NCBI RefSeq assembly: GCF_041080655.1
Contig: NZ_CP163525.1
Coordinates: 8,618,001-8,682,000 of the forward strand
Reading direction: 5' to 3'
DNA from: Streptomyces sp. CG4
GTDB lineage: Bacteria > Actinomycetota > Actinomycetes > Streptomycetales > Streptomycetaceae
DNA length: 64,000 bases
Below the pieces are notes generated by a model that was given only the letters and a program-made list of their open reading frames with translations, ran no database searches and was not told the DNA's origin. Shown one piece after another: positions 53,784 through 62,062 of this stretch. The position numbers and the translations under genes were made by a program. Position 1 is the stretch's first letter, and the number at the start of each line of letters is the position of its first letter.

Positions 53784-54845
53784 TTACCGTTCCGCGGCCT
53801 CCCCGCGCAGCCGGGCGGGGGGCACCCCGTGCCAGCGGTGCACCGCCCGCCGGAGCGCTCGCACGTCGGAGAAGCCCGCCTGCCGGGCGATGTCACGCAG
53901 GGTCAGCCCGGGGCGGGGCAGCAGCTGCTCGACCCGCTCGCGGCGCACCCCGTCGACGACCGCCTCGTACGTCGTGCCGCACTCGGCCAGGCGACGGCGC
54001 AGCGTGCGCTCGCTGGAAGCGTGCCGTCGGGCCTGCTCGACGAAGGACGGCACGTCGGGCAGGCTCTGCGCGATCGAGATCTCCAGCACCTCCAGTAGAT
54101 CCTGCTGGTCGCGCCTCGACGCCGCCTGCTCCCCGAGGAGTTCCACGACGGCGGCGTAGGCGACCTGGTCGCGGCCCGGCATCGGCCGCCCGGCCCATGC
54201 CGTGGGGAACACCAAGCGGTTCCCCACGGCGTCGAACCGTACCGGGCAGCGGAACAGCTCGGCGAACGGCCCGCTGTCGCGTGGGGCGGGAAAGGCGAAC
54301 TCGACGCTCTGCGGGGCGAACTCCTCCCCGGAACTCAGCCGTGTGAGGGCGACGACGCTGGCGAACGCCTCCTCGGCCAGGAAGATCGCGACCGCCGGAT
54401 CGAGGGCGGGATCGGGCAGTGCGGCCCGCAGCACATAGCCGGCTTCCTCCTGCCCCGCCGACCACACCACCATCGCCCCGGACAGGTTCTGGAAGCGCAC
54501 GCCCGTCTCGATGGCCTCCCGCAGCGTCTCTGCGGCCATCTGGGCGAACCCCAGGAGGCCCCAGGAGGTCAGGTGTTGCGCGGCACCCACCCGCAGCCCC
54601 AGGTGAGCGTCACCGGTGAGCTCCAGCGCGCGCCGGATGACGGCACTGCCCTGACGGTAGGAGACCCGCAGCGCCGCCGAGCGCATCATCGTCTCGTCCA
54701 GCCCGACCCGTCTCAGCTCGGGCCGCAGGTCGACTCCGTACCCGTCGGTGACCGGGGTGAGACAGCGCAGAATGTTCGGCGGGATGGTCGCCGAGGTGCT
54801 GCGGCTGGTTCCCGGCGACTGCGCCGGGGCGGGGCTGTCGGACAT
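53784..54845 (-). CDS. AraC-family regulator with arabinose-binding-type N-terminal domain
   Basis: A 353-residue regulator. The N-terminal roughly 210 residues match the domain found in OruR/ArgR-type AraC proteins (GLRVGAAQHLTSWGLLGFAQMAAETLREAIETGVRFQNL). The C-terminal double HTH includes SSERTLRRRLAECGTTYEAVVDGVRRERVEQLL and LTLRDIARQAGFSDVRALRRAVHRWHGVPP. The ATG follows AAGGAA. It has no close target gene beside it; it converges with the sensor kinase gene. Confidence 0.9.
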   Translation of the reverse strand: MSDSPAPAQSPGTSRSTSATIPPNILRCLTPVTDGYGVDLRPELRRVGLDETMMRSAALRVSYRQGSAVIRRALELTGDAHLGLRVGAAQHLTSWGLLGFAQMAAETLREAIETGVRFQNLSGAMVVWSAGQEEAGYVLRAALPDPALDPAVAIFLAEEAFASVVALTRLSSGEEFAPQSVEFAFPAPRDSGPFAELFRCPVRFDAVGNRLVFPTAWAGRPMPGRDQVAYAAVVELLGEQAASRRDQQDLLEVLEISIAQSLPDVPSFVEQARRHASSERTLRRRLAECGTTYEAVVDGVRRERVEQLLPRPGLTLRDIARQAGFSDVRALRRAVHRWHGVPPARLRGEAAER

Positions 54846-55097
54846 GGCGTTCCTTGTGACCGGGCGTTGCTCGCTGCGCACACAGGAGAAGGGTTCTTCC
54901 CCGATGCCTCTCAGGCAGGGGTACGGCTCATGCTCTGCTCCTCCGGGAACTCGTCCGCTGCCGTCCGCAGGGACGTCCGCTGCCCCGCGCCGACACCGTC
55001 GCCGCCACCCCACCCGCCGTACCACCGATAGCGGCAGGCACCCGGCATCGACATGGTGTGGTAGAGGGGCCGCAGGGAGGCCGCCCCCGGGAGCTCC

Positions 55098-55856
55098 TCA
55101 CCCCTCCCGGCGGCGGGGCTTCGCCGGAGCATCCCGTCGACGCCCCGCTGAACCGGTGACGGGTGACTCCGAGGAGTGCAGGTGTTCCCTCAGCCACTGC
55201 TCCGTGTTGTTGACGTGCAGGAGGGCGGCGGCCTGGCTCAGGAAGGCGTCGCGGGTGGAGAGGGCCGTGAAGATCGACTCGTGTTCGGCGAGGGTGCGGC
55301 CCGCGGCCTGGTCGTCGACCAGGCCGCGCCAGATCCGGGCACGCAGCGTACGGCCCGATATGCCTTCCAGGAGCGTGAGCAACGAGTCGTTGCCCGTCGC
55401 GGAGATCACGGCCCGGTGGAAGGCCGCGTCGTGGGCGTTGAGCTGCTCGACGTCGTCGCGGGCCTCGCGCATCGCGTCCAGATGGCGCTTGACCTCGGCC
55501 AGTTGGTCGTCGGAGATCCGGGTGGCGGCCAGCGCGGTGGCCGCCGGCTCCAGCAGCCTGCGGACCTCCATCAGGTCCAGCAGCGCGGCCGAGTCGCTCT
55601 GGAGGAGTTCCACGGCTCCGCCGAGGCCCTCGAACAGCAGGCTGGGCTCCAGACTGGTCACATACGTTCCGTCGCCTCGCCGGACGTCCAGCACGCGTGC
55701 GACGGCCAGTGCCTTGACAGCCTCGCGGGCGAGGTTGCGGGACAGGCCCAGCTGGGCGGCGAGGTCCGCCTCCGGCGGCAGCTTCGACCCCGGAGGCAGC
55801 GCGCCGCTGCGGATCAGCTCACGGATGTGCTCGATGGCCTTGTCGGTCAAAGACAC
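55098..55856 (-). CDS. FadR-type GntR regulator, intact (copy B)
   Basis: A 252-residue GntR/FCD regulator almost identical in its first 130 residues to copy A at 33997. It keeps the part that copy A lost: FHRAVISATGNDSLLTLLEGISGRTLRARIWRGLVDDQAAGRTLAEHESIFTALSTRDAF, which contains the helices and His residues of the FCD ligand/metal pocket. GTG start with a GGAGGA site. Upstream on the same strand is a stub of the same aldo/keto reductase that precedes copy A, so this is a duplicated fucose-operon end. It is the likely active regulator of the fucose genes, by inference. Confidence 0.9.
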   Translation of the reverse strand: MSLTDKAIEHIRELIRSGALPPGSKLPPEADLAAQLGLSRNLAREAVKALAVARVLDVRRGDGTYVTSLEPSLLFEGLGGAVELLQSDSAALLDLMEVRRLLEPAATALAATRISDDQLAEVKRHLDAMREARDDVEQLNAHDAAFHRAVISATGNDSLLTLLEGISGRTLRARIWRGLVDDQAAGRTLAEHESIFTALSTRDAFLSQAAALLHVNNTEQWLREHLHSSESPVTGSAGRRRDAPAKPRRREG

Positions 55857-56100
55857 CGCGCACTCCTCCCACGACCGGCCCGCGCCGGCACGCCCGTACT
55901 GATCAGGCCCCGAGCGCGAAGATCGCCCCACAGACCGTCTGGAACGAGCCGATGGTGAAGTTGCACGTTTCGTCCGACCTGTTCGAGGTTTCGCATGCCC
56001 AGGGTGACGCTGATGATACTGGGATGCGTGCCGGGGAAGGCCATGGCCGCGGCGGGCAGGCTCGTCCCGTGCTCCGCGCAGACCCAGGCCGGGCTGTCGC
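55847..56100 (-). pseudogene. C-terminal stub of the fucose aldo/keto reductase (duplicate)
   Basis: The frame reads CAEHGTSLPAAAMAFPGTHPS, IISVTLGMRNLEQVGRNVQLHHR and PDGLWGDLRARGLI, matching residues about 260-335 of the intact enzyme at 32994-34034 with scattered substitutions. Similarity begins abruptly near 56100. The stub keeps the same overlap with the GntR start as the intact locus, proving that the two genes were duplicated as a unit. Confidence 0.88.
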
Positions 56101-56131
56101 CGGGATGATGGATCGGACGTGGGTGGCGGGA

Positions 56132-57079
56132 TCAGTGCCGGGCGAACTGGACCTGGGTCGGTTGCACGATGTTCGGCCGTATCGCGATCCCGCTGATGGT
56201 CAGCTGCTGTCCGTAGATGTCCGTGAGTCTGATCGCGCTGCCGCATCCGTGGCCGTCGGCGGAGACGAAGTAGTTGTAGTCGGTGCGGGGCAGCTGCCGC
56301 CAGCCGTCGCTCGCGCGGACCTCCAGTCGCGCGACCGGATTGCGGTGGCCGATCGCCTGGATGCCGCACCAGTAGGGGCTGGAGCCGGTCTTGTACCGGA
56401 TGGAGATCGTGTCGGACGTGCTGGGGCTCAGCAGGCTCCAGGTGATCGGTATCCGGCCGGCTTCGAGCGGGGCGAGCTTGGCGAACGCCTGCTGGCTGAG
56501 GTCGAGTTGACCAGGTGCACAGGGAGCCGGGCATTCGTTGGTGATCCGGACCGTGAGGGAGGCGCCGTTGGCCGCGTGGACGCGCACGTACGCGCCGCAC
56601 GCCCTGGATGTCTCGTAGTCGGTGGTGTTCATCGCGGCGATCATGAGGTCGCTGCTCGGGCCGAACAGACACGCGCCGTTTCCGTCGCCGGCCTCGTAGG
56701 CGGTGGCGACCCCTCGGTACGTGGTGCCGGGCCGGATCCGTCCCGTCGACGGTGCCGCGGCCGTGGTGGACGCCGTCCCCGGGGACTGCGGGGTGGCTTT
56801 GGCCGATGGTCGTGCCGCCGTGCTGCTCGCACCGGCCGTCGGCGTCGAGGTGCCGGTCGCGGTCGGGGTGTCCTTGTCGGCCGCGTTGCCGGCTCTCACC
56901 TGGGCGGTGGCGGCGGGTGTGGCCGCGGCGGGTGCCACATGCGCCTTGCGGTCGGGAAGCAGCCCCATGACCAGGTAGGCGAGAACGCCCGCGGCGGTCA
57001 GCCCCACGGTGGTGCCCAGCATCAGCCTCTGTCTGCGCCGCCGCTGCCGCGCGGCCTGCCTCGGTGTCGTCATGTCCAT
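56132..57079 (-). CDS. Membrane-anchored expansin-like protein
   Basis: A 315-residue protein with a basic cytoplasmic tail, one membrane helix (about 20-42), a Thr/Ala/Pro-rich linker to about residue 115, and a C-terminal expansin/EXLX1-like pair of domains: a double-psi beta-barrel (GVATAYEAGDGNGACLFGP, AAMNTTDYETSRACGAYVRV, VRITNECPAPCAPGQLDLS with the catalytic-like Asp) and a CBM63-like beta-sandwich (SPYWCGIQAIGHRNPVARLEVR). Expansins loosen cellulose without hydrolysing it. ATG 57079 or 57073 may be used; neither ribosome site is strong. Confidence 0.82.
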   Translation of the reverse strand: MDMTTPRQAARQRRRRQRLMLGTTVGLTAAGVLAYLVMGLLPDRKAHVAPAAATPAATAQVRAGNAADKDTPTATGTSTPTAGASSTAARPSAKATPQSPGTASTTAAAPSTGRIRPGTTYRGVATAYEAGDGNGACLFGPSSDLMIAAMNTTDYETSRACGAYVRVHAANGASLTVRITNECPAPCAPGQLDLSQQAFAKLAPLEAGRIPITWSLLSPSTSDTISIRYKTGSSPYWCGIQAIGHRNPVARLEVRASDGWRQLPRTDYNYFVSADGHGCGSAIRLTDIYGQQLTISGIAIRPNIVQPTQVQFARH

Positions 57080-57280
57080 CCGTTCGGAGGATCGAATCGA
57101 AGGTGCACCGCTCAGTGGCCGCAGGCAGCGAAAAGGTTGCCGCCGATTTCTCACGGGGGAGGGCTCCCGTCCCCGGAGACCCGGCGGGCTGCCGGCGCCC
57201 CGCGCATTGCCCGCAACTCGTGTGCGAGCCGGGGCACGAGACCGGCGTCGGAGTGCACGGGGCTTTCACCTGTGGCGTTG

Positions 57281-57385
57281 ATGACATCCGGAGTCGCCGC
57301 TACGGCCGGTGTCATGGCCGTCGTCGGCCTGACGCCGACCGCCGGTGCGGCTCAGGCGGCGGGGCCGACAGCGACCTGTCCGTGA
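57281..57385 (+). pseudogene. Orphan signal-peptide remnant of a secreted protein
   Basis: ATG 57281 opens a 34-residue frame with a textbook signal peptide (VAATAGVMAVVGLTPTAGAAQAA) that stops after ATCP. This looks like the beginning of a secreted enzyme cut off one or two residues into the mature chain by the junction with the LacI fragment that follows. Confidence 0.4.
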
Positions 57386-57681
57386 AGCCGTACACCCGCC
57401 GCGAACGCCTGGCCGGATACCGTACCGCCGTGCAGGAGGCCGACCTGCCCTACGACCGTGCGCCGGTCACCCACGCCCACGATCAGCAGGGAGCCGTGAC
57501 CGCGGCCTCTCAACTGCCCGGCCTGGCCGATCCGCCCACAGCCCTGTTCGCCGGCAACGACATCGTCGCGCTGGGCATGGTCGCCGAACTCGCCCGCAGC
57601 AAGCGGAAGGACGTCACCGTCGTCGCCTTCGACGAGGTCCCGCCCGCCGAGGCACTCGAACCCGCCCTGCAGGAGGCTTGA
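57386..57681 (+). pseudogene. LacI-family regulator fragment
   Basis: The frame RRERLAGYRTAVQEADLP, LFAGNDIVALGMVAEL and VTVVAFDEVPPAEALEPALQ is the second half of a LacI/GalR effector-binding domain. The HTH, first half and C-terminus are missing. A possible continuation, FTQEIGRRTARLL at 57740-57780, is in another frame, so at least one frameshift or small deletion follows. No start or ribosome site is present. The next 130 bases to 57913 hold nothing recognisable. Confidence 0.7.
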
Positions 57682-57913
57682 TCCTCTCTGCGGACTCGGG
57701 ACGTCCGCCCCCGGACACGTCACCGACGTGATCTCAAGGCCGTTCACCCAGGAGATCGGCCGCCGCACTGCTCGCCTCCTTCGAGGCCATGGGCCGCTAC
57801 GCGGCGGCTGTTCAGGTGTCGGTGACCGGAGCCTCTTGGACGCGATGCTCTCGCGGCCACCCGGCCGCGCCCCGGCTCCGTCGGAGAGGCCGGGGCGCGT
57901 ACGCTCTGCCGGG

Positions 57914-58387
57914 TCAGTGTCCTCGGCAGCAGGAGTCACCCGGTGCCCAGCCGGCGCCCAGCGCGCCCATGCGCTGCGCCGCCTCGGCCCGTGCCCGACC
58001 CGTCTGTGATCCCGCGTCGTGGACCACCCGTCCGGAGATCAGGGTGTACCGGACCCTGCTGCCCCGGATGCCCTTCACCGGGATCTTGGTGATGTCCCGG
58101 TCCAGGACGATCAGATCGGCCCGTCGGCCCGGCCGCAGGGTTCCCGAGGCGGCGTCGTGCAACTGGTACGCCGTGCCCGTGGTGTGCATGACCAGTGACT
58201 GCAACCGGGTCAGCCCTTCGCGGGCGTCGAGCGGTGGGTCCTGGGACTCGGGGTTGCTGCGGTCGATCGCCGTGGCGATCTGGGTGTAGCGGCCGGCAGG
58301 CCCGCGCCGGGAGTCGGTGCCACGGCGGCCGCCGCGCGGCGCCGGGCGGATCCGCCAGCGGAAGACATGGATCGCGTCCTCAAGCCT
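57914..58387 (-). pseudogene. C-terminal remnant of a YtcJ-type amidohydrolase
   Basis: The frame contains RYTQIATAIDRSNPESQDPPLDAREGL, TTGTAYQLHDAASGTLRPGRRADLIVLDRD and VRYTLISGRVVHD, the end of a metal-dependent amidohydrolase. The N-terminal roughly 400 residues with the metal site are absent; an in-frame TGA at 58388 closes the frame upstream and there is no start. The C-terminus ends CCRGH before the stop. It directly abuts the control region of the LacI gene. Confidence 0.7.
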
Positions 58388-58436
58388 TCAGTACCGGCAT
58401 ACGTCGAACCGATGGACCATCTACGCCACACCTCAT

Positions 58437-58448
58437 CGAACCGGTTCG
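58437..58448. promoter_or_regulatory. LacI operator O1
   Basis: CGAACCGGTTCG, perfect 12-bp palindrome with the central CG step of LacI operators, 92 bases upstream of the -35 box at 58540. Two further exact copies are at 58578 and 58659. Confidence 0.75.
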
Positions 58449-58539
58449 GGCGAAGCTAGCATCAGGCACTCCGGCCAGCAATCCTTTCGACATGATGCAC
58501 CGGCTCCAGCCCGGGATTGCAGGAATGCGGTCAGGGGTG

Positions 58540-58568
58540 TTGACAGGCCTCCGGGCGGTTCCTACCTT
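58540..58568 (+). promoter_or_regulatory. Promoter of the lacI-importer operon
   Basis: TTGACA (58540-58545), a 17-base spacer, and TACCTT (58563-58568) make a good vegetative promoter. Transcription should start near 58575, so the operator at 58578 covers the start site. Confidence 0.7.
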
Positions 58569-58577
58569 CACTTCATG

Positions 58578-58589
58578 CGAACCGGTTCG
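58578..58589. promoter_or_regulatory. LacI operator O2, at the predicted transcription start
   Basis: Second exact CGAACCGGTTCG, just downstream of the -10 box, where a bound repressor would block initiation. Confidence 0.8.
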
Positions 58590-58658
58590 ACAAACCGGAG
58601 ATCGCCACTTCACCGTTCCCAGCCTCAGGCACCCGGCACTATGTTCCTCCCGGAGCAG

Positions 58659-58670
58659 CGAACCGGTTCG
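58659..58670. promoter_or_regulatory. LacI operator O3, beside the lacI ribosome site
   Basis: Third exact CGAACCGGTTCG, ending four bases before the AAGGAG ribosome site of the LacI gene. Three operators around the gene for a LacI-family protein strongly suggest autoregulation with looping. Confidence 0.8.
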
Positions 58671-58684
58671 AGCAAGGAGTTCCC

Positions 58685-59731
58685 GTGAACATCGGTGAGA
58701 TCGCCAAGCGGGCCGGTGTCTCGCGGAGCACCGTCTCGTACGCGCTGAGCGGCAAGCGCCCGGTGTCGGAGGAGACCCGCCGGAAGATTCAGCAGGTCGT
58801 CGACGAGCTGGGCTACCGGCCCAGCGCCAGTGCCCGCGCGCTGGCCAACGGCCGGACCAGCACGATCGGTCTGGTCTTCCCGCCGGCCGGGAACCACTAC
58901 ACGGGGATGCAGCTGGATTTCATCGGCAGCGTGGTGGAGGCCGCCGCGGCCTGCGACTACGACGTGCTTCTGTCGCCGAGCGGTGTGGACAGCGACCGCT
59001 CCTTCCAGCGGCTGCTGGGCGAGCGGCGGGTCGACGGCGCGATCCTGATGGAGATCAGGCTGGAGGACGACCGGGTTGATCACCTGGCCGCGCTGGGCTT
59101 CCCCTCCGTCGCCATCGGCCGCACAGCCCACCCGGAGCGCGGCTGGTGGGTGGGCCTGGACCACACCGCGCTGGCGGCGGCGTGCGTGCACCACCTGGCG
59201 GATCTCGGCCATCGCCGGGTCGCCTTCGTCAACCGTCCCGACCAGCTGCTGCGGGTCGGGTACGAGTCGGCGCAGCGCGGCCTGGACGGCTTCACCAAGG
59301 CAGCTGCGGAGCGCGGGCTGACGGTGCGGACGTACTGCTGCGGGGACGACGCCGCGTCGGGCCAGGCATGCGTGGAGCAGATCCTGCGCGACGACCCGGC
59401 CACCACGGCCCTGGTCACGCTGAACGAGGCCGCTCTGGGTGGCCTCTACCGGGGGCTCGCCCGGGCGGGCCGCCATGTGCCGCGCGACTTCTCCGTGACC
59501 GGGGTGGTGGCCGGCCGGTGGGCGGAGACGGTGACCCCGCAGCTCACCGCGGCGGACGTACCGGCGGAGGAGATGGGCCGGCGAGCCGTCGACCTGCTGG
59601 TGGAGCAGCTCAGTCATCCCGACGCGCCGCCCCGGCACCATCTCCTCACGCCGCCGATCTCCCTGCGGGCCAGCACCGGGCCCGCGGGAGTCACACCCCC
59701 CGTGGACGCGGGGTCCGCTACGACGCCCTGA
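58685..59731 (+). CDS. LacI-family transcriptional repressor
   Basis: A 348-residue LacI/GalR protein. The N-terminal HTH and hinge (NIGEIAKRAGVSRSTVSYALSGKRPVSEETRRKIQQVVDELGYRPSASARAL) are complete; a periplasmic-binding-protein-like effector domain follows. GTG start with AAGGAG. It is the first gene of a lacI-importer-glycosidase operon, and its three palindromes upstream indicate that it represses the whole unit until a sugar ligand binds. No such palindrome lies between it and the importer genes. Confidence 0.93.
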   Translation: MNIGEIAKRAGVSRSTVSYALSGKRPVSEETRRKIQQVVDELGYRPSASARALANGRTSTIGLVFPPAGNHYTGMQLDFIGSVVEAAAACDYDVLLSPSGVDSDRSFQRLLGERRVDGAILMEIRLEDDRVDHLAALGFPSVAIGRTAHPERGWWVGLDHTALAAACVHHLADLGHRRVAFVNRPDQLLRVGYESAQRGLDGFTKAAAERGLTVRTYCCGDDAASGQACVEQILRDDPATTALVTLNEAALGGLYRGLARAGRHVPRDFSVTGVVAGRWAETVTPQLTAADVPAEEMGRRAVDLLVEQLSHPDAPPRHHLLTPPISLRASTGPAGVTPPVDAGSATTP

Positions 59732-59820
59732 CCGTACCCACGTAACCCTCTTCAACCCTCTTCGCTCCTGGTCGCCCAGCGCCTCAGCACTGTCATGCCC
59801 AAAACAAAGGAATTGCTGCA

Positions 59821-61068
59821 ATGAGCCACTCCTCCAGACAGCGTCGTCTGACCGCCGCCGCCCTCACCGCCTTGGCCGTGGCCATCAGCGCCACCGCCTG
59901 TACCTCCGGTTCGGGCAGCGCGGATGCCAAGGGTGCCGACAGCGGCACGTACACCATCTGGGACCCGTACCCGCAGTTCGACAAGGGCTCGGCCTGGGCG
60001 AAGCTGCTGGACCGGTGCGGCACCGAGGCCGGAGTGAAGATCAAGCGGACCGCCTTCGACACCAGCGACCTGGGCAACAAGACGCTGCTGGCGGCGCAGC
60101 AGGGCAACTCCCCGGACGTCCTCATCGTGGACAACCCGGTGGTGTCGACCCTGGCCGAGGCAGGCGTGCTCACCACGACCGACGACACCAAGTTGGACAC
60201 CTCGAAGGTGGACCCCAACCTGCTCGCGGCCGGCCAGTCGGGCGGCAAGACGTACGGCACGCCGATCGGTGCCAACACCCTGGCCCTCTACTACAACAAG
60301 AAGGTGCTGAAGGAAGCCGGGGTGGACGTCTCCTCGATCAAGGACTGGACATCGCTGACGGCGGCGCTGGCGAAGGTCAAGAAGGCGGGCAAGAAGGGCG
60401 TCACGTTCTCGGCGATCGGCACGGAGGAGGGCAGTTTCCAGTTCCTGCCGTGGTTCTGGGGCGCGGGCGCCAAGCTGCCCCAACTCGACTCCGCGCAGGC
60501 CGTGTCCGCCCTGTCGCTGTGGACGGACTGGCTGAAGCAGGGCTACGCCCCCAACTCGGTGCTCAACAACACCCAGACCACCAGCTGGCAGGAGTTCGCC
60601 GGCGGAGACTACGCCTTCGCGGAGAACGGCACCTGGCAGCTCGCCAATGCGAGGAAGGCCGGGCTCGACTACGGGGTGCTGCCCATCCCCGCCGCCACGG
60701 GGGGCAATGCCGCGGCCCCGACCGGCGGTGAGTTCGTCACCATCCCGGTCCAGGACGACACCGCCCGCTACGCCACCTCCCGGAAGCTCACCACCTGCCT
60801 GACCAGCGCCGACAACCTTTACGACACCGACACCACCCTGTCCTACGTGGCCCCGACCAGCGAGGTCCAGAACAAGCAGGTGGCGGCGAACGCCGAGCTG
60901 AAGCCATGGGTCGACGCGGTCAAGTCGGCCAAGGGGCGCACGAGCGACGACCTGGGCACCAAGTACCCCAAGATCTCCGAGCAGATGTGGAAGGCCGTCC
61001 AGTCCGCCCTCAGCGGGTCCAAGTCGCCCAAGGACGCGCTCACTTCGGCGCAGGACGCGGTCAAGTGA
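59821..61068 (+). CDS. Sugar ABC importer, substrate-binding lipoprotein (MalE-type)
   Basis: A 415-residue family 1 solute-binding lipoprotein. The signal ends in a lipobox-like SATAC, Cys about 27. DVLIVDNPVVSTLAEAG, TPIGANTLALYYNKKVL and the aromatic FLPWFWGAGAKLPQLD are typical of maltose/disaccharide binders. The ATG has a weak AAAGGA site. It follows the LacI gene by 89 bases without a visible promoter, so it probably belongs to the same transcript. Substrate unknown; the glycosidase at the operon end suggests an alpha-glucosyl or alpha-mannosyl sugar. Confidence 0.9.
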   Translation: MSHSSRQRRLTAAALTALAVAISATACTSGSGSADAKGADSGTYTIWDPYPQFDKGSAWAKLLDRCGTEAGVKIKRTAFDTSDLGNKTLLAAQQGNSPDVLIVDNPVVSTLAEAGVLTTTDDTKLDTSKVDPNLLAAGQSGGKTYGTPIGANTLALYYNKKVLKEAGVDVSSIKDWTSLTAALAKVKKAGKKGVTFSAIGTEEGSFQFLPWFWGAGAKLPQLDSAQAVSALSLWTDWLKQGYAPNSVLNNTQTTSWQEFAGGDYAFAENGTWQLANARKAGLDYGVLPIPAATGGNAAAPTGGEFVTIPVQDDTARYATSRKLTTCLTSADNLYDTDTTLSYVAPTSEVQNKQVAANAELKPWVDAVKSAKGRTSDDLGTKYPKISEQMWKAVQSALSGSKSPKDALTSAQDAVK

Positions 61069-61078
61069 GGTGGGCCCG

Positions 61079-62062
61079 ATGAAACAGACCACCCATCCGC
61101 CGGACCGCCGGTCCGCGCGCGTCCGGGACGGGGCGGCCACCGCTGCCCCGTCCCCGGCCCGCACCAGGACACGCCGCCGTCCGGCCTCCCAGCAGTGGGC
61201 CGCCTGGGGATTCCTCGCCCCGGTGACCGTCTATCTCGCCCTCTTCTACGCCTATCCGCTGTACCGCAACCTCGACCTCAGCCTGCGCCACTACACCGTC
61301 CGCTCCTTCGTGCAGGGCAACGCACCCTTCACGGGCCTGAGGAACTACCAGACCGTCTTCGACGACCCGACCTTCGCCCCGGCCCTGCTCCACACCGCGG
61401 TCTTCACCGCCGTGTGCCTGGTCTTCCAGTACGCCATCGGCCTGGCCCTCGCGGTCTTCTTCAACCAGCACTTCCGGCTGTCGGCCACCCTGCGCGCCCT
61501 GTTCCTGGTGCCCTGGCTGCTGCCGCTCATCGTGTCGGCCTCCACCTGGTCGTGGATGCTCAACAGCGACTCCGGCATTGTCAATGCTCTGGCGAGCGCC
61601 GTCGGCGTCGAGCCGGTGAACTGGCTGACCTCACCGTCCTGGTCGCTGACCTCGGTGATCATCGCGAACATCTGGATCGGCGTCCCGTTCAACCTGGTCG
61701 TCCTCTACAGCGGCCTGCAATCCATCCCCGCGAACCTGTACGAGGCCGCCGCCCTCGACGGAGCGAACGCCTGGCAACGTTTCTGGCGAGTCACCTTCCC
61801 GCTGCTGCGCCCGGTGTCCGCGATCACCCTGCTGCTCGGGCTGATCTACACGCTCAAGGTCTTCGACATCATCTGGATCATGACCAAGGGCGGCCCCGCG
61901 GACTCGTCCACCACCTTCGCCACCTGGTCCTACCAGCTCGGCTTCGGCAACCTCCTGCCCGCCTTCGGCCCGGGCGCGGCCGTCGGCAACCTGCTCGTGG
62001 TCGCCGCCCTGGTCTTCGGCCTGGTCTACGTCCGGGTCCAGCGGAAGCAGGCGCTGTCATGA
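61079..62062 (+). CDS. Sugar ABC importer permease (MalF-type)
   Basis: A 327-residue permease with six membrane spans after a basic cytoplasmic tail. The EAA loop is EAAALDGANAWQRFWRVTFPLLRP. ATG 61079 is preferred to the in-frame GTG 61070 because GAGG at the end of the binding-protein gene is correctly spaced from it. The gene begins ten bases after the binding-protein stop. Confidence 0.9.
   Translation: MKQTTHPPDRRSARVRDGAATAAPSPARTRTRRRPASQQWAAWGFLAPVTVYLALFYAYPLYRNLDLSLRHYTVRSFVQGNAPFTGLRNYQTVFDDPTFAPALLHTAVFTAVCLVFQYAIGLALAVFFNQHFRLSATLRALFLVPWLLPLIVSASTWSWMLNSDSGIVNALASAVGVEPVNWLTSPSWSLTSVIIANIWIGVPFNLVVLYSGLQSIPANLYEAAALDGANAWQRFWRVTFPLLRPVSAITLLLGLIYTLKVFDIIWIMTKGGPADSSTTFATWSYQLGFGNLLPAFGPGAAVGNLLVVAALVFGLVYVRVQRKQALS

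Noticed and set aside
57080..57280. A c-di-AMP (ydaO-type) riboswitch upstream of the expansin-like gene, as found for some Streptomyces cell-wall hydrolases
   Set aside because: The region is GC-rich with a short hairpin (CGGGGGAGGG...), but the conserved ydaO blocks could not be found on either strand.
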